Assembly: GCA_902516065.1 (NCBI GenBank)
Contig: CABXXB010000005.1
Location: forward strand, 1-48,061
Direction: 5' to 3'
Length of the DNA: 48,061 nucleotides
From: an uncultured Pelagibacteraceae bacterium
GTDB lineage: Bacteria > Pseudomonadota > Alphaproteobacteria > Pelagibacterales > Pelagibacteraceae
This document shows, one piece after another, positions 8,821 through 20,535 of the stretch. Under the pieces are notes generated by a model. It saw only the letters and a list, made by a program, of their open reading frames with translations. It was not told the DNA's origin and ran no database searches. How positions within the stretch are numbered: position 1 is the stretch's first letter; the number at the start of each line of letters is the position of its first letter. The translations under genes and the position numbers were made by a program.

Positions 8821-9939
8821 ATGAATATTGATAAAAATATAAAAACATTAATTGTAAAAAAACCACTTAAGCTAGATTGTGGTAAAACAATCAAAGATTT
8901 TCCTATCGCATATGAAACTTATGGTTCTCTAAATAAAAAAAAAGATAACGCAATATTAGTTTTTCATGCACTAACAGGCGATCAATTTGTAACTGGATTA
9001 AATCCTATAACTAAGAAAGATGGCTGGTGGAGTTATGCTGTAGGCCCAGGTAAAGCTATAGATACAAACAAGTATTTTGTTATTTGTTCTAATGTAATCG
9101 GAGGATGTATGGGTTCTTACGGACCAAGCCATAAAGATCCTGATAATAACAAAGTGTTTGGAATAAATTTTCCTGTTATTACTATTAATGATATAGTTAA
9201 TGCACAATATAATCTACTAGAATATTTTGGTATTGATAAACTTTTTTCTATAGCAGGTGGGTCTATGGGTGGAATGCAAGTTCTTCAATTTATAAGTAAC
9301 TTTCCTGAAAAATCTAAAACGGTGATACCAATTGCAACGACTTCAAATCATTCAGCGCAAAACATTGCTTTGAATGAATTAGGAAGACAAGCAATTACGG
9401 CCGATAGGGACTGGAAAGATGGAAATTATAGTTCAAGCAATACAAGTCCAGGGAAAGGATTAGCGGTAGCTAGAATGGCTGCTCATATAACTTATCTATC
9501 AAAAAAAGGTTTACAGGAAAAATTTGGAAGAAAACTACAAGAAAGAGAGGATCTTAAATTTGGTTTTGATGCAGATTTCCAAATTGAAAGCTATTTAAGA
9601 TATCAAGGTTCAGTTTTTGTAGATAGATTTGATGCTAATAGTTATCTTTATATCACAAGAGCTATGGATTATTTTGATTTAACTAAACAATTCAAAGGTA
9701 ATTTGTCAGATGCATTTAAAAATACTAAAGCAAAATTTTTCATAATTTCTTTTACTTCAGATTGGCTTTATCCAACTCAAGAAAATAAAGATATCGTTAT
9801 AGCATTAAATTCAATTGGAGCAGATGTAGGGTTTGTTGAAATTAAGTCAGATAAAGGTCATGATTCTTTCTTATTGGATGTCCCTGACTTTTTAAATGCT
9901 CTTAAAAACTTTTTAGATAAATCTTACATAGAAAATTAA
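8821..9939 (+). CDS. metX: Homoserine O-acyltransferase
   Basis: 372 aa alpha/beta hydrolase fold; SIAGGSMGGMQVLQF nucleophile elbow, FHALTGDQ, VIGGCMGSYGPSH, KGHDSFLLD. Confidence 0.95.
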   Translation: MNIDKNIKTLIVKKPLKLDCGKTIKDFPIAYETYGSLNKKKDNAILVFHALTGDQFVTGLNPITKKDGWWSYAVGPGKAIDTNKYFVICSNVIGGCMGSYGPSHKDPDNNKVFGINFPVITINDIVNAQYNLLEYFGIDKLFSIAGGSMGGMQVLQFISNFPEKSKTVIPIATTSNHSAQNIALNELGRQAITADRDWKDGNYSSSNTSPGKGLAVARMAAHITYLSKKGLQEKFGRKLQEREDLKFGFDADFQIESYLRYQGSVFVDRFDANSYLYITRAMDYFDLTKQFKGNLSDAFKNTKAKFFIISFTSDWLYPTQENKDIVIALNSIGADVGFVEIKSDKGHDSFLLDVPDFLNALKNFLDKSYIEN

Positions 9940-9940
9940 T

Positions 9941-10537
9941 ATGAAAAATGAATTTAAAGTTATAGCAGATTTAATTGAAAAAGATAAAAAAGTTTTAGAT
10001 GTAGGTTGTGCAGATGGAACTCTAATGAAATATTTAAAAGATAATAAAAATATTAACATTAGAGGATTAGAAATTTCAAAAGATAAAGTTCAAGAATGTA
10101 TTGCTAAAGGTTTAACTGTGATTGAAGGAAATGCTGAAAAAGATCTAAAACAATTTCCAGATAAATCATTTGATTATGTTGTTTTAAGTCAAACTCTACA
10201 AGCTTTTTTAAACCCTGAATTAGTCTTAAACGAACTTTTAAGAGTTGGGAAAAAAGCAATAGTTACCATTCCCAATTTTGGTTTCTGGAAAGTAAGATTT
10301 CACTTGTTATTTAAAGGAACAATGCCAATTACTAAAGCGTTACCAGATGAGTGGTACAGCACACCTAATTTACATATGTGTACTATTAAGGATTTTGTTT
10401 ATTTTGTTAAATCTAGAGATATCAAAATTTTTAAATCATTAGCATTAAATAATCTAAATTCTTCATTAATAAATGAAAATAATTTAGGAATTAAAAATTT
10501 GTTTGCTGATTTAGGTATATTCTTAATAGAAAAATAA
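9941..10537 (+). CDS. metW: Methionine biosynthesis protein MetW
   Basis: 198 aa methyltransferase-like; VLDVGCADGTLMKYL, DYVVLSQTLQAF, PNFGFWKVR; directly follows metX. Confidence 0.93.
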   Translation: MKNEFKVIADLIEKDKKVLDVGCADGTLMKYLKDNKNINIRGLEISKDKVQECIAKGLTVIEGNAEKDLKQFPDKSFDYVVLSQTLQAFLNPELVLNELLRVGKKAIVTIPNFGFWKVRFHLLFKGTMPITKALPDEWYSTPNLHMCTIKDFVYFVKSRDIKIFKSLALNNLNSSLINENNLGIKNLFADLGIFLIEK

Positions 10538-10538
10538 T

Positions 10539-11258
10539 ATGCGAGTTGAAATCATACCTTGCCTCCAGGACAATTATAGTTATTTAATAATTGATGAAAA
10601 TAACAATTCAGCCTGTGTTGTAGATCCAGGTGAAGCCAAACCAATAGTTGATTATTTAAAAAATAAAAATATTAAATTAAGATATATTCTTAATACTCAT
10701 CATCATTTTGACCACATTGGAGGAAATAAATATTTAAAAAAAAAATTTGGCTCAATTGTTGTAGGTTTTAAAAAAGATATAAATAGAATTCCTGAAATAG
10801 ATGTTTTGTTAGAAGATAATCAGATATGGAAAGCTGAAAACTTTGAGGCAAAAATAATTCATATACCAGGTCACACATCAGGGCATATTTGTTTTCATTT
10901 TTTTCAAGAGAAATTAGTTTTTACTGGAGATACACTTTTCTCTCTTGGTTGTGGAAGAATTTTTGAAGGTACTTATAAAGAAATGTTTGAGTCGTTAAAT
11001 AAAATCAAATCCTTGCCAGAAGAAACAAAAGTCTATTGTGGTCATGAATACACGCTAAGTAACTTAAAATTTTGTATCAAATATAATCCTGAAAATCGAA
11101 ATTTAAAAAAAAAAGCAGAAAATATAAAAAAAAAAATTGACAATGGTTTACCGACTATCCCTTCGACTATAAAGGATGAACTCGAATGTAATATATTTCT
11201 CAGAGCAAATGACTTGGAGAGTTTCTCAAAACTAAGAGATTTAAAGGATAATTTCTAG
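10539..11258 (+). CDS. gloB: Hydroxyacylglutathione hydrolase (glyoxalase II)
   Basis: 239 aa; metallo-beta-lactamase motif THHHFDHIGG, IPGHTSGHICF, FTGDTLFSLGCGRIFEG, VYCGHEYT. Confidence 0.93.
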   Translation: MRVEIIPCLQDNYSYLIIDENNNSACVVDPGEAKPIVDYLKNKNIKLRYILNTHHHFDHIGGNKYLKKKFGSIVVGFKKDINRIPEIDVLLEDNQIWKAENFEAKIIHIPGHTSGHICFHFFQEKLVFTGDTLFSLGCGRIFEGTYKEMFESLNKIKSLPEETKVYCGHEYTLSNLKFCIKYNPENRNLKKKAENIKKKIDNGLPTIPSTIKDELECNIFLRANDLESFSKLRDLKDNF

Positions 11259-11268
11259 GTTATTCGGC

Positions 11269-11296
11269 TTGACTATATGTAAGCTCAGACTATATT
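11269..11296 (+). promoter_or_regulatory. Putative promoter of the rplU operon (TTGACT-16 nt-TATATT)
   Basis: TTGACT 11269-11274, 16-nt spacer, TATATT 11291-11296, upstream of rplU ATG at 11324. Confidence 0.5.
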
Positions 11297-11323
11297 GCCA
11301 TTACAAATTTTAACAATAAAACT

Positions 11324-11728
11324 ATGTCATACGCAGTAATTCAAACAGGTGGAAAACAATATAAAGTAAAATCAGGTGAAATTTTAAAAGTTGAAAAGTT
11401 ATCTGATTCAAAACCTGATACAAAAATAGAATTTAAAGAAATTTTAGCCTACGGGGATGACAAAATGATTGAAATTGGATCTCCTACAGTCGCAGGTGCA
11501 AAGGTTGAAGCTAACTTGGTTAAGAATGGAAAAAATAGAACAATATTGATTTTTAAAAAAAGAAGAAGACATAATTCGAGAAGAAAAAACGGTCATAGAC
11601 AAGAATATTCCATGATTAAAATAAACAAAATTTTTTCAAAAGATGGTAAGATTTTATCAGAAGCTGAAAAAAAAATAGTGTCTACAAAAAAAACAGATGA
11701 GGGTGCAAAACAGAAAAAAAATAAATAG
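11324..11728 (+). CDS. rplU: 50S ribosomal protein L21
   Basis: MSYAVIQTGGKQYKVKSGEILKVEKL; KKRRRHNSRRKNGHRQ. Confidence 0.95.
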   Translation: MSYAVIQTGGKQYKVKSGEILKVEKLSDSKPDTKIEFKEILAYGDDKMIEIGSPTVAGAKVEANLVKNGKNRTILIFKKRRRHNSRRKNGHRQEYSMIKINKIFSKDGKILSEAEKKIVSTKKTDEGAKQKKNK

Positions 11729-11738
11729 GTAAATATTT

Positions 11739-11993
11739 ATGGCAACAAAAAAAGCAGGTGGATCATCAAGAAACGGACGAGATAGTGCGGGTAGAAGGCT
11801 TGGTGTAAAAAAATACGGCGGTGAAACTGTTATTCCTGGAAATATAATTGTTCGTCAAAGAGGTACAAAAATATTCCCTGGTGAAAATGTTGGAATGGGC
11901 AAAGATCATTCAATTTTCTCAGTAATTAAAGGGAAAGTAGTTTTTAAAAAAACTAAGGCAGATAGAACTCTCGTTTCAGTAAAACCCAATTAA
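11739..11993 (+). CDS. rpmA: 50S ribosomal protein L27
   Basis: [29 protein letters not shown]. Confidence 0.97.
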   Translation: MATKKAGGSSRNGRDSAGRRLGVKKYGGETVIPGNIIVRQRGTKIFPGENVGMGKDHSIFSVIKGKVVFKKTKADRTLVSVKPN

Positions 11994-12020
11994 CAGTACA
12001 ACTAAAATTAATGTTGTATT

Positions 12021-13004
12021 ATGAAATTTCTAGATCAAGTAAAAATTTACGTTAAAGCTGGCAATGGTGGTGATGGCTCACCAAGTTTTAGAAGAGAAAA
12101 ATTTATTGAATATGGTGGACCCGATGGTGGAGATGGTGGAAAAGGAGGTTCTGTAATTCTTAAATCTGAACAAGGCTTAAACACTTTAATTGATTATCGT
12201 TATCAACAACATCACAAATCTGAAAGAGGTGAAAATGGAATGGGTCAAAATCGAACTGGTAAAAGTGGAGAGGATTTAATTCTAAAAGTTCCTTTGGGCA
12301 CACAAGTTTTTGAAGAAGATAATAAAACTCTAATTTATGATTTTATAAAAGCAGGAGAAGAATTTGTTGCTGCAGCTGGGGGCAAAGGAGGGCTTGGAAA
12401 TACTAGATTTAAAAGTTCTACAAATAGAGCACCAAAAAAATTTACGAAAGGTGCTTTAGGAGAAGAGTTTACAATCTGGTTACAATTAAAAACTATAGCA
12501 GATATTGGAATAATAGGATTACCAAACGCTGGTAAGTCTAGTTTACTGGCTTCAATTACTAATGCAAACCCTAAAATTGCAAACTATCAATTTACAACTT
12601 TAAATCCAAACTTAGGCGTAGCTTCATACGATGACAAAGAAATCACACTTGCAGATATTCCTGGTTTAATCGAAGGAGCACATGAAGGGACTGGATTAGG
12701 AATACAATTTTTAAAACATATTGAAAGATGTAAAACTCTTTTACATTTAATAGACATAACTAATCATGATCTTGAAGCAGCTTATAATCAAGTGAAGAAT
12801 GAACTTAAAAATTATAGTCAAGATCTTTTAAAAAAAAAAGAATTAATTGTTCTAAATAAAGTTGATCTAATTGATGACGCGCTTGCTAAAGAAATAATTA
12901 AAGAATTTTCAAAAAAAATTGATGGAGAAATTATAACTCTTTCTACCCTAGAAAAGAAATCTGTTTCAAAAATTAAATCAAAATTAATCTCTTATGTTAC
13001 TTAA
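12021..13004 (+). CDS. obgE: GTPase Obg
   Basis: Gly-rich Obg domain (GGDGGKGGSV), G1 GLPNAGKSSLL, DIPGLIEGAHEGTGLG. Confidence 0.96.
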   Translation: MKFLDQVKIYVKAGNGGDGSPSFRREKFIEYGGPDGGDGGKGGSVILKSEQGLNTLIDYRYQQHHKSERGENGMGQNRTGKSGEDLILKVPLGTQVFEEDNKTLIYDFIKAGEEFVAAAGGKGGLGNTRFKSSTNRAPKKFTKGALGEEFTIWLQLKTIADIGIIGLPNAGKSSLLASITNANPKIANYQFTTLNPNLGVASYDDKEITLADIPGLIEGAHEGTGLGIQFLKHIERCKTLLHLIDITNHDLEAAYNQVKNELKNYSQDLLKKKELIVLNKVDLIDDALAKEIIKEFSKKIDGEIITLSTLEKKSVSKIKSKLISYVT

Positions 13005-14100
13005 AAATTCAAAAATTGTTGTTATCAAAATAGGCTCTTCTCTATTAGTAGATAAAAATAAAAAGATAAGAAAAAAATGGCTATCGAGTTTCGCTAAAGA
13101 TGTTCAAAAATTAAAAGATAAAAATAAAAAAGTTATAATTGTAAGTTCTGGAGCTATTGCTTTAGGTTGTATCAAAATGAATTATAACAAAGGGGGTCTT
13201 AAGTTAGATAAAAGTCAGGCTATAGCCTCTATTGGTCAGATAGAATTAATGAATTTATTTTTAAATACTTTTTCTAAATATAATTTGAACATATCCCAAA
13301 TTCTACTGACTCTTGAAGATACCGAAGAAAGAAGAAGATCTTTAAATGCAAAAAGAACATTTGAAAATTTGTTTAATTTAGATTTCATTCCTATTGTCAA
13401 CGAAAATGATACTATTGCTACTTCAGAGATTAAATATGGCGATAACGATAGGCTTGCATCTCGTGTTGCACAGATAACTAATGCTGATACTTTAATACTT
13501 TTATCTGATGTTGATGGCTTATTTACAAAAAATCCAAAAATATTTAAAGATGCAAAATTAATTAAAAAAGTTGAAAATTTAAACAAAGATTTAATAAATA
13601 CTAATTTTAAAGGTATTAATGAATTTGGAAGTGGAGGAATGAATACAAAGATAGAGGCAGCAAAAATTTGTCAGTTATCAGGATGTAACATGATTATGGC
13701 CAACGGATTGTATCTTAATCCGATAAGTAGAATTATAACCCAAAATAAGTGTACCTTATTTATTTCAAAAGTTTCCAAATTAGATGCAAGAAAAAAATGG
13801 ATTATTAGCTCGGTGTCTCCTAAAGGAGAATTAATTATTGATGATGGTGCAAAAAAAGCATTAAAGAATGGTAAGAGCTTGTTAGCAGCTGGTATAAAAA
13901 AAGTTAATGGTAAATTTAAAAAAGGTGACCATATAAAAATACTAGATAAGTCAAATAACGAATGTGCAAGAGGACTATGTTCATTTTCATCTAATGAAGT
14001 AGAGAAAATATTAGGTCATCAATCAAAAGAAATTGAAAAATTATTAGGCTATATTACAAAATCAGAAGTAGTACATAAGGATGACTTGGTAGAAATTTAA
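12994..14100 (+). CDS. proB: Glutamate 5-kinase
   Basis: VVIKIGSSLLV, VSSGAIALG, NENDTIATSEIKYGDNDRLASRVA; C-terminal PUA-like region. Confidence 0.95.
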   Translation: MLLKNSKIVVIKIGSSLLVDKNKKIRKKWLSSFAKDVQKLKDKNKKVIIVSSGAIALGCIKMNYNKGGLKLDKSQAIASIGQIELMNLFLNTFSKYNLNISQILLTLEDTEERRRSLNAKRTFENLFNLDFIPIVNENDTIATSEIKYGDNDRLASRVAQITNADTLILLSDVDGLFTKNPKIFKDAKLIKKVENLNKDLINTNFKGINEFGSGGMNTKIEAAKICQLSGCNMIMANGLYLNPISRIITQNKCTLFISKVSKLDARKKWIISSVSPKGELIIDDGAKKALKNGKSLLAAGIKKVNGKFKKGDHIKILDKSNNECARGLCSFSSNEVEKILGHQSKEIEKLLGYITKSEVVHKDDLVEI

Positions 14101-15350
14101 TGAAAAATTATTTATTTAAATTGGGTAAGAAAGGAAAAAAAGCATCAATTGAAATTGTTAAAACCAAAAAAAAGGATAAAGTTTTAAGTGATTATTGTAA
14201 TTTAATTTTAAAAAATCAATTAAAGATTATTTCAGAAAATAAGAAAGATCTAGAAAAAGCTAAAAAGCAAAAATTAAAAGAAAATCTTATTAAAAGACTT
14301 ACAATAGATAAGAAAAAACTTTTACAAATTATAAATTCAATAAAAATGATCATAAAATTTAAAGACCCTGTAAATATTACATTAAATAAATGGAAAAGAC
14401 CTAGTGGCCTCAAAATCAAAAAAGTAACAACTTCAATAGGTGTAATTGCAGTAATTTATGAAAGTCGACCAAATGTTACTTCCGATGTTGCATCTTTATG
14501 TTTTAAATCAGGTAATCCTGTAATCTTAAAAGGTGGATCTGAGGCATACCATTCAAATAAATTTTTTATAAGTCTATTTAGAAAAGCTCTTATAAAAAAT
14601 AAAGTTAATAAAGATTATGTTCAATTTATTGATTACAAAAGTAGAAAAGTAGTTGATTTTTTATTAACTAAAATGGCTAATTTTATTGATGTCATTATCC
14701 CAAGAGGTGGCAAAAACTTAGTAAAAAAAATTCAAGACTTATCAAAAATACCAGTTATTGGTCATCTCGAAGGCATATGTCACACATATATTGATAATAA
14801 CGCTGACTTATCAATGTCTAAAAAAATAACTTTAAATGCAAAGTTAAGAAATACTGCTATTTGTGGAGCAACTGAAACTATTTTAATTCATCAAAAATCA
14901 TTAAAAAAATTTTGCAATCCAATCTTGTCTAACCTAGAAGAAAATGGTTGTAAAATAATTGGAGATAGTAAAATTAAAAAATTTTACAAAGGAAAAATTA
15001 GGATTGCTAAAGAAAGTGATTGGTCAAAAGAATATTTATCTTCAACTGTCTCGGTAAAATCAGTTAAAAATATTAATGAAGCAATTAGTCATATAAATAA
15101 ATATGGAACAATGCATACCGATGCAATCATTACTAAAAATCCAAAATCTGCCAAAATATTTTTGAAAGAAGTCAAAAGTTCAATAGCAATGCATAATACT
15201 TCAACTCAATTTGCAGACGGTGGAGAATTTGGTTTTGGAGGTGAAGTTGGAATTTCAACTAATACTCTTCCTCCAAGAGGACCTGTAGGTTTAAATCAGC
15301 TTGTTTCTTATAAGTATCAAGTTTCAAGTAATGGTAAAATTAGAAAATAA
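14100..15350 (+). CDS. proA: Gamma-glutamyl phosphate reductase
   Basis: 416 aa; IGVIAVIYESRPNVTSDVASLCFKSGN, IPRGGKNLV, TQFADGGEFGFGGEVGISTN. Confidence 0.95.
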   Translation: MKNYLFKLGKKGKKASIEIVKTKKKDKVLSDYCNLILKNQLKIISENKKDLEKAKKQKLKENLIKRLTIDKKKLLQIINSIKMIIKFKDPVNITLNKWKRPSGLKIKKVTTSIGVIAVIYESRPNVTSDVASLCFKSGNPVILKGGSEAYHSNKFFISLFRKALIKNKVNKDYVQFIDYKSRKVVDFLLTKMANFIDVIIPRGGKNLVKKIQDLSKIPVIGHLEGICHTYIDNNADLSMSKKITLNAKLRNTAICGATETILIHQKSLKKFCNPILSNLEENGCKIIGDSKIKKFYKGKIRIAKESDWSKEYLSSTVSVKSVKNINEAISHINKYGTMHTDAIITKNPKSAKIFLKEVKSSIAMHNTSTQFADGGEFGFGGEVGISTNTLPPRGPVGLNQLVSYKYQVSSNGKIRK

Positions 15351-15873
15351 ATTGAAAATAAAAAAAATTAAAATTGGAATTTTAGGAGGATCTTTTGATC
15401 CTGCACATAAAGGCCATCTAGCAATTTCTAAAGAAGCTTTAAAAAAATTTAATTTAAAATCTATTATATGGAGTATTACAAAACAAAATCCATTTAAAAA
15501 GAAAAGTACGAATAATTTGAAAAAAAGAATTCTTAATTGTAAAAATATTATCGGTAAAAATAAATTAATCAAAGTTAGATATTTTGAAGATATTATTAAT
15601 TCAAATAAAACCTCTGATTTAGTAGATCATCTAAATAAAAATAAAAGATACGAATTATTTTTTTTAATGGGCGCAGATAACTTAATTAGTTTTCATAAAT
15701 GGTATAAATGGAGAAATATTTTATCAAAAACAAAACTTATAGTTTTTGATCGACATGGTTATAAAAAAAAATCCTTAAATTCAAAGATATATAAGAGACT
15801 TGGTGAAAAAAAGGTATTCTTTATTAAGTTTAATAAGGTCAACATTTCATCTTCTCAATTAAAGAAAATTTGA
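15331..15873 (+). CDS. nadD: Nicotinate-nucleotide adenylyltransferase
   Basis: KIGILGGSFDPAHKGHLAISKEALK; MGADNLISFHKWYKWRNI; C-terminal NISSSQLKKI. Start at in-frame ATG 15331 rather than TTG 15301. Confidence 0.9.
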   Translation: MVKLENKLKIKKIKIGILGGSFDPAHKGHLAISKEALKKFNLKSIIWSITKQNPFKKKSTNNLKKRILNCKNIIGKNKLIKVRYFEDIINSNKTSDLVDHLNKNKRYELFFLMGADNLISFHKWYKWRNILSKTKLIVFDRHGYKKKSLNSKIYKRLGEKKVFFIKFNKVNISSSQLKKI

Positions 15874-15890
15874 TAGGTTAAGATTAATTA

Positions 15891-16241
15891 ATGGAAAAAA
15901 ATTTAGATCTTAAAAATATTATAATCAAAACCCTAGATCTAAACAAAGCTCTCGACATTGTAAGTATTGACCTTAAACATAAAAGCTCAATGGCTGATTA
16001 CATGATCATAGCTAGTGGGACATCTTCAAGACATATTCAGGCATTATCAGAACAAGTTTTGAAAAAATTTAAAGATAACGGTCTTAGAGACTCTAAAATT
16101 GAAGGTAAAGAGAGTAGTGAATGGAAATTAGTAGATGGCATAGATCTTATTGTTCATATTTTTCACCCTGAAAAAAGAAAATTTTATGAATTAGAAAAAA
16201 TTTGGTCTGAATTAATACCAAAAGAAAAGTTAATGATATGA
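15891..16241 (+). CDS. rsfS: Ribosomal silencing factor RsfS
   Basis: ADYMIIASGTSSRHIQALSEQV; WKLVDGIDLIVHIFHPEKRKFYELEKIW. Confidence 0.93.
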   Translation: MEKNLDLKNIIIKTLDLNKALDIVSIDLKHKSSMADYMIIASGTSSRHIQALSEQVLKKFKDNGLRDSKIEGKESSEWKLVDGIDLIVHIFHPEKRKFYELEKIWSELIPKEKLMI

Positions 16242-17374
16242 AAAATTATTTTATAATATTTTTTTTTTTAAAAAGTTTATTATTTACAAATTATTCTTTT
16301 TCTTCCGAAAATGATATCTATAAAAAAATTGATCTTTTTGGAGAAGTACTAGAAAAAATTAATAAAGAATATGTTGATGAAATAGATCAATCACAAAGTA
16401 TGGACTCCGCTATTAATGGCCTTCTTCAATCACTTGATCCATATTCAGCATATATGTCCCCTAAAATTTTTAATGAAATGCAAACAGAAACTAGTGGAGA
16501 ATTTGGAGGTTTAGGGATTGAAGTAAGCATGGAGTCTGGTGTAGTTAAAGTTATTTCTCCAATTGATGACACTCCTGCATCAAGAGCAGGTATTAAAGCA
16601 GGAGATTACATAGTTAAAATTAAAGATACACAAGTGCAAGGCAAAACTTTAAGTGAAGCAGTTGATTTAATGCGTGGTCCAGTTGGCTCTAGTATTGAAC
16701 TTACAGTGCGGAGAAGAGGTGTTAAAAAAGCTCTTACATTCAATATCATAAGAGAAGTTATAGAAATTCAATCTGTTAAGACTGATCTATTAGAAGATAA
16801 TATTGGATATATACGACTTACTTCTTTTAATGAAAATAGTGGTGAACAAATAGAAGATAAAATAAAAGATTTAGAAAAAAAACAAAATATCAAAGCTTAT
16901 ATTTTAGATTTGAGAAATAATCCTGGTGGTTTACTATCTCAAGCAATAAGAATATCTGATTTTTTTTTAGATAATGGTGAAATCGTATCTACAAAAAGTA
17001 GAAAAGCTTCGGAAAATAGAAAATGGTTTGCAAAAAAAGGTGATTTAACAAACGGTAAAACCCTATTAGTGTTAATCAATTATGGATCAGCTTCTGCATC
17101 AGAGATAGTCGCAGGAGCTTTAAAAGATCATAAAAGAGCAATTATTTTAGGTGAAAACAGTTATGGAAAAGGTTCAGTGCAGTCCATTATTCCATTAAAA
17201 AATGAAGGGGCAATTAGATTAACTGTTGCTAAATATTATTTACCTTCAGGGAAATCTATTTCTGAAGTGGGAGTGAGTCCTGACATTGAAGTAAACGAAG
17301 AAGGTGATGAATTTAGAATAAAGTCAGAGACCGATAATCAACTTAATTACGCAATAAAACTTCTAAACGGATAA
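16238..17374 (+). CDS. ctpA: C-terminal processing peptidase (S41 family, PDZ domain)
   Basis: N-terminal hydrophobic signal; PDZ GIEVSMESGVVKVISPIDDTPASRAGIKAGD; YGSASASEIVAGALKDHKRA catalytic Ser; GENSYGKGSVQ Lys. Confidence 0.93.
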   Translation: MKNYFIIFFFLKSLLFTNYSFSSENDIYKKIDLFGEVLEKINKEYVDEIDQSQSMDSAINGLLQSLDPYSAYMSPKIFNEMQTETSGEFGGLGIEVSMESGVVKVISPIDDTPASRAGIKAGDYIVKIKDTQVQGKTLSEAVDLMRGPVGSSIELTVRRRGVKKALTFNIIREVIEIQSVKTDLLEDNIGYIRLTSFNENSGEQIEDKIKDLEKKQNIKAYILDLRNNPGGLLSQAIRISDFFLDNGEIVSTKSRKASENRKWFAKKGDLTNGKTLLVLINYGSASASEIVAGALKDHKRAIILGENSYGKGSVQSIIPLKNEGAIRLTVAKYYLPSGKSISEVGVSPDIEVNEEGDEFRIKSETDNQLNYAIKLLNG

Positions 17375-17375
17375 A

Positions 17376-17861
17376 ATGAAAGACCAATTTAAAAATCTAC
17401 CACTTCGAAGTGGTGTTGGAATAGTTGTATTAAACAAAGATAACAAAGTTTTCGTTGCAAAAAGAATTGATAATCCAAAAAATTTTTGGCAGATGCCTCA
17501 AGGAGGAGTAGATCAAGGAGAAGATCTTTTAACAGCTGCTTACCGAGAACTTGAGGAAGAAACTAGTATAAAAAATGTTGAATTAATTGATGAATTAGAT
17601 GGTTTTACTTCATATGATTTACCAGATCATTTATTGGGTATTATATGGAGAGGCAAATATAAAGGTCAGAAGCAAAAATGGTTTTTAATGAAATATTTAG
17701 GTGAAGATGATGAAATTAATATTAAGACTAAAAAACCAGAATTCTTAGAGTGGAAATGGATTGATTTAAATCAAATAACAGAGTTAGTTGTAGATTTTAA
17801 ACTTCAAGTTTACAAAGAAGTAAGAGAAAAAGTTAAAAATACATTAATTAATAGATCTTAG
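17376..17861 (+). CDS. rppH: RNA pyrophosphohydrolase (Nudix)
   Basis: GVGIVVLNKDNKVFVAKR, WQMPQGGVDQGEDLLTAAYRELEEETSI Nudix box. Confidence 0.92.
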   Translation: MKDQFKNLPLRSGVGIVVLNKDNKVFVAKRIDNPKNFWQMPQGGVDQGEDLLTAAYRELEEETSIKNVELIDELDGFTSYDLPDHLLGIIWRGKYKGQKQKWFLMKYLGEDDEINIKTKKPEFLEWKWIDLNQITELVVDFKLQVYKEVREKVKNTLINRS

Positions 17862-18235
17862 TACTTCAACTTTTTGATCTGCTAAATATTTAGATTGATC
17901 GTTAATATCGGTTTTATTAGCCTCTTCTTCTGCCTGTTTAAGTAAATCTTGTTGCTTTGATTTGTCCATATCAGCAAGATTAAAAATTGTACTTGTTAAA
18001 ATAGATAGATTGTTATTTTTAAATTCAACGATTCCATCTTCAACATAGTAATTTTCATCACCTGATTTTGATACAATCTTAATTATCCCAGGTTTTAAAA
18101 AGGAAATAATAGAAATATGATCCTTCAATATTCCCATCTCTCCTTCAAAAGCAGGGACCACTACTTCTGAAACATCATCTTTTACTAAAAAAGATTTTTC
18201 AGGATTTACTATTTCAACTTTAAATTCTTCGCTCA

Positions 18236-18236
<1 letters not shown>
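17844..18236 (-). CDS. atpC: ATP synthase F1 epsilon subunit
   Basis: VVPAFEGEMGILKDHISIISFLKPG; downstream of atpD. Confidence 0.93.
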
Positions 18237-20529
<2,293 letters not shown>

Positions 20530-20535
20530 AAATTA

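Noticed and set aside
13236-13586. 116 aa minus-strand ORF antisense to proB
   Set aside because: Fully within proB, low-complexity hydrophobic/serine-rich translation, no family resemblance.
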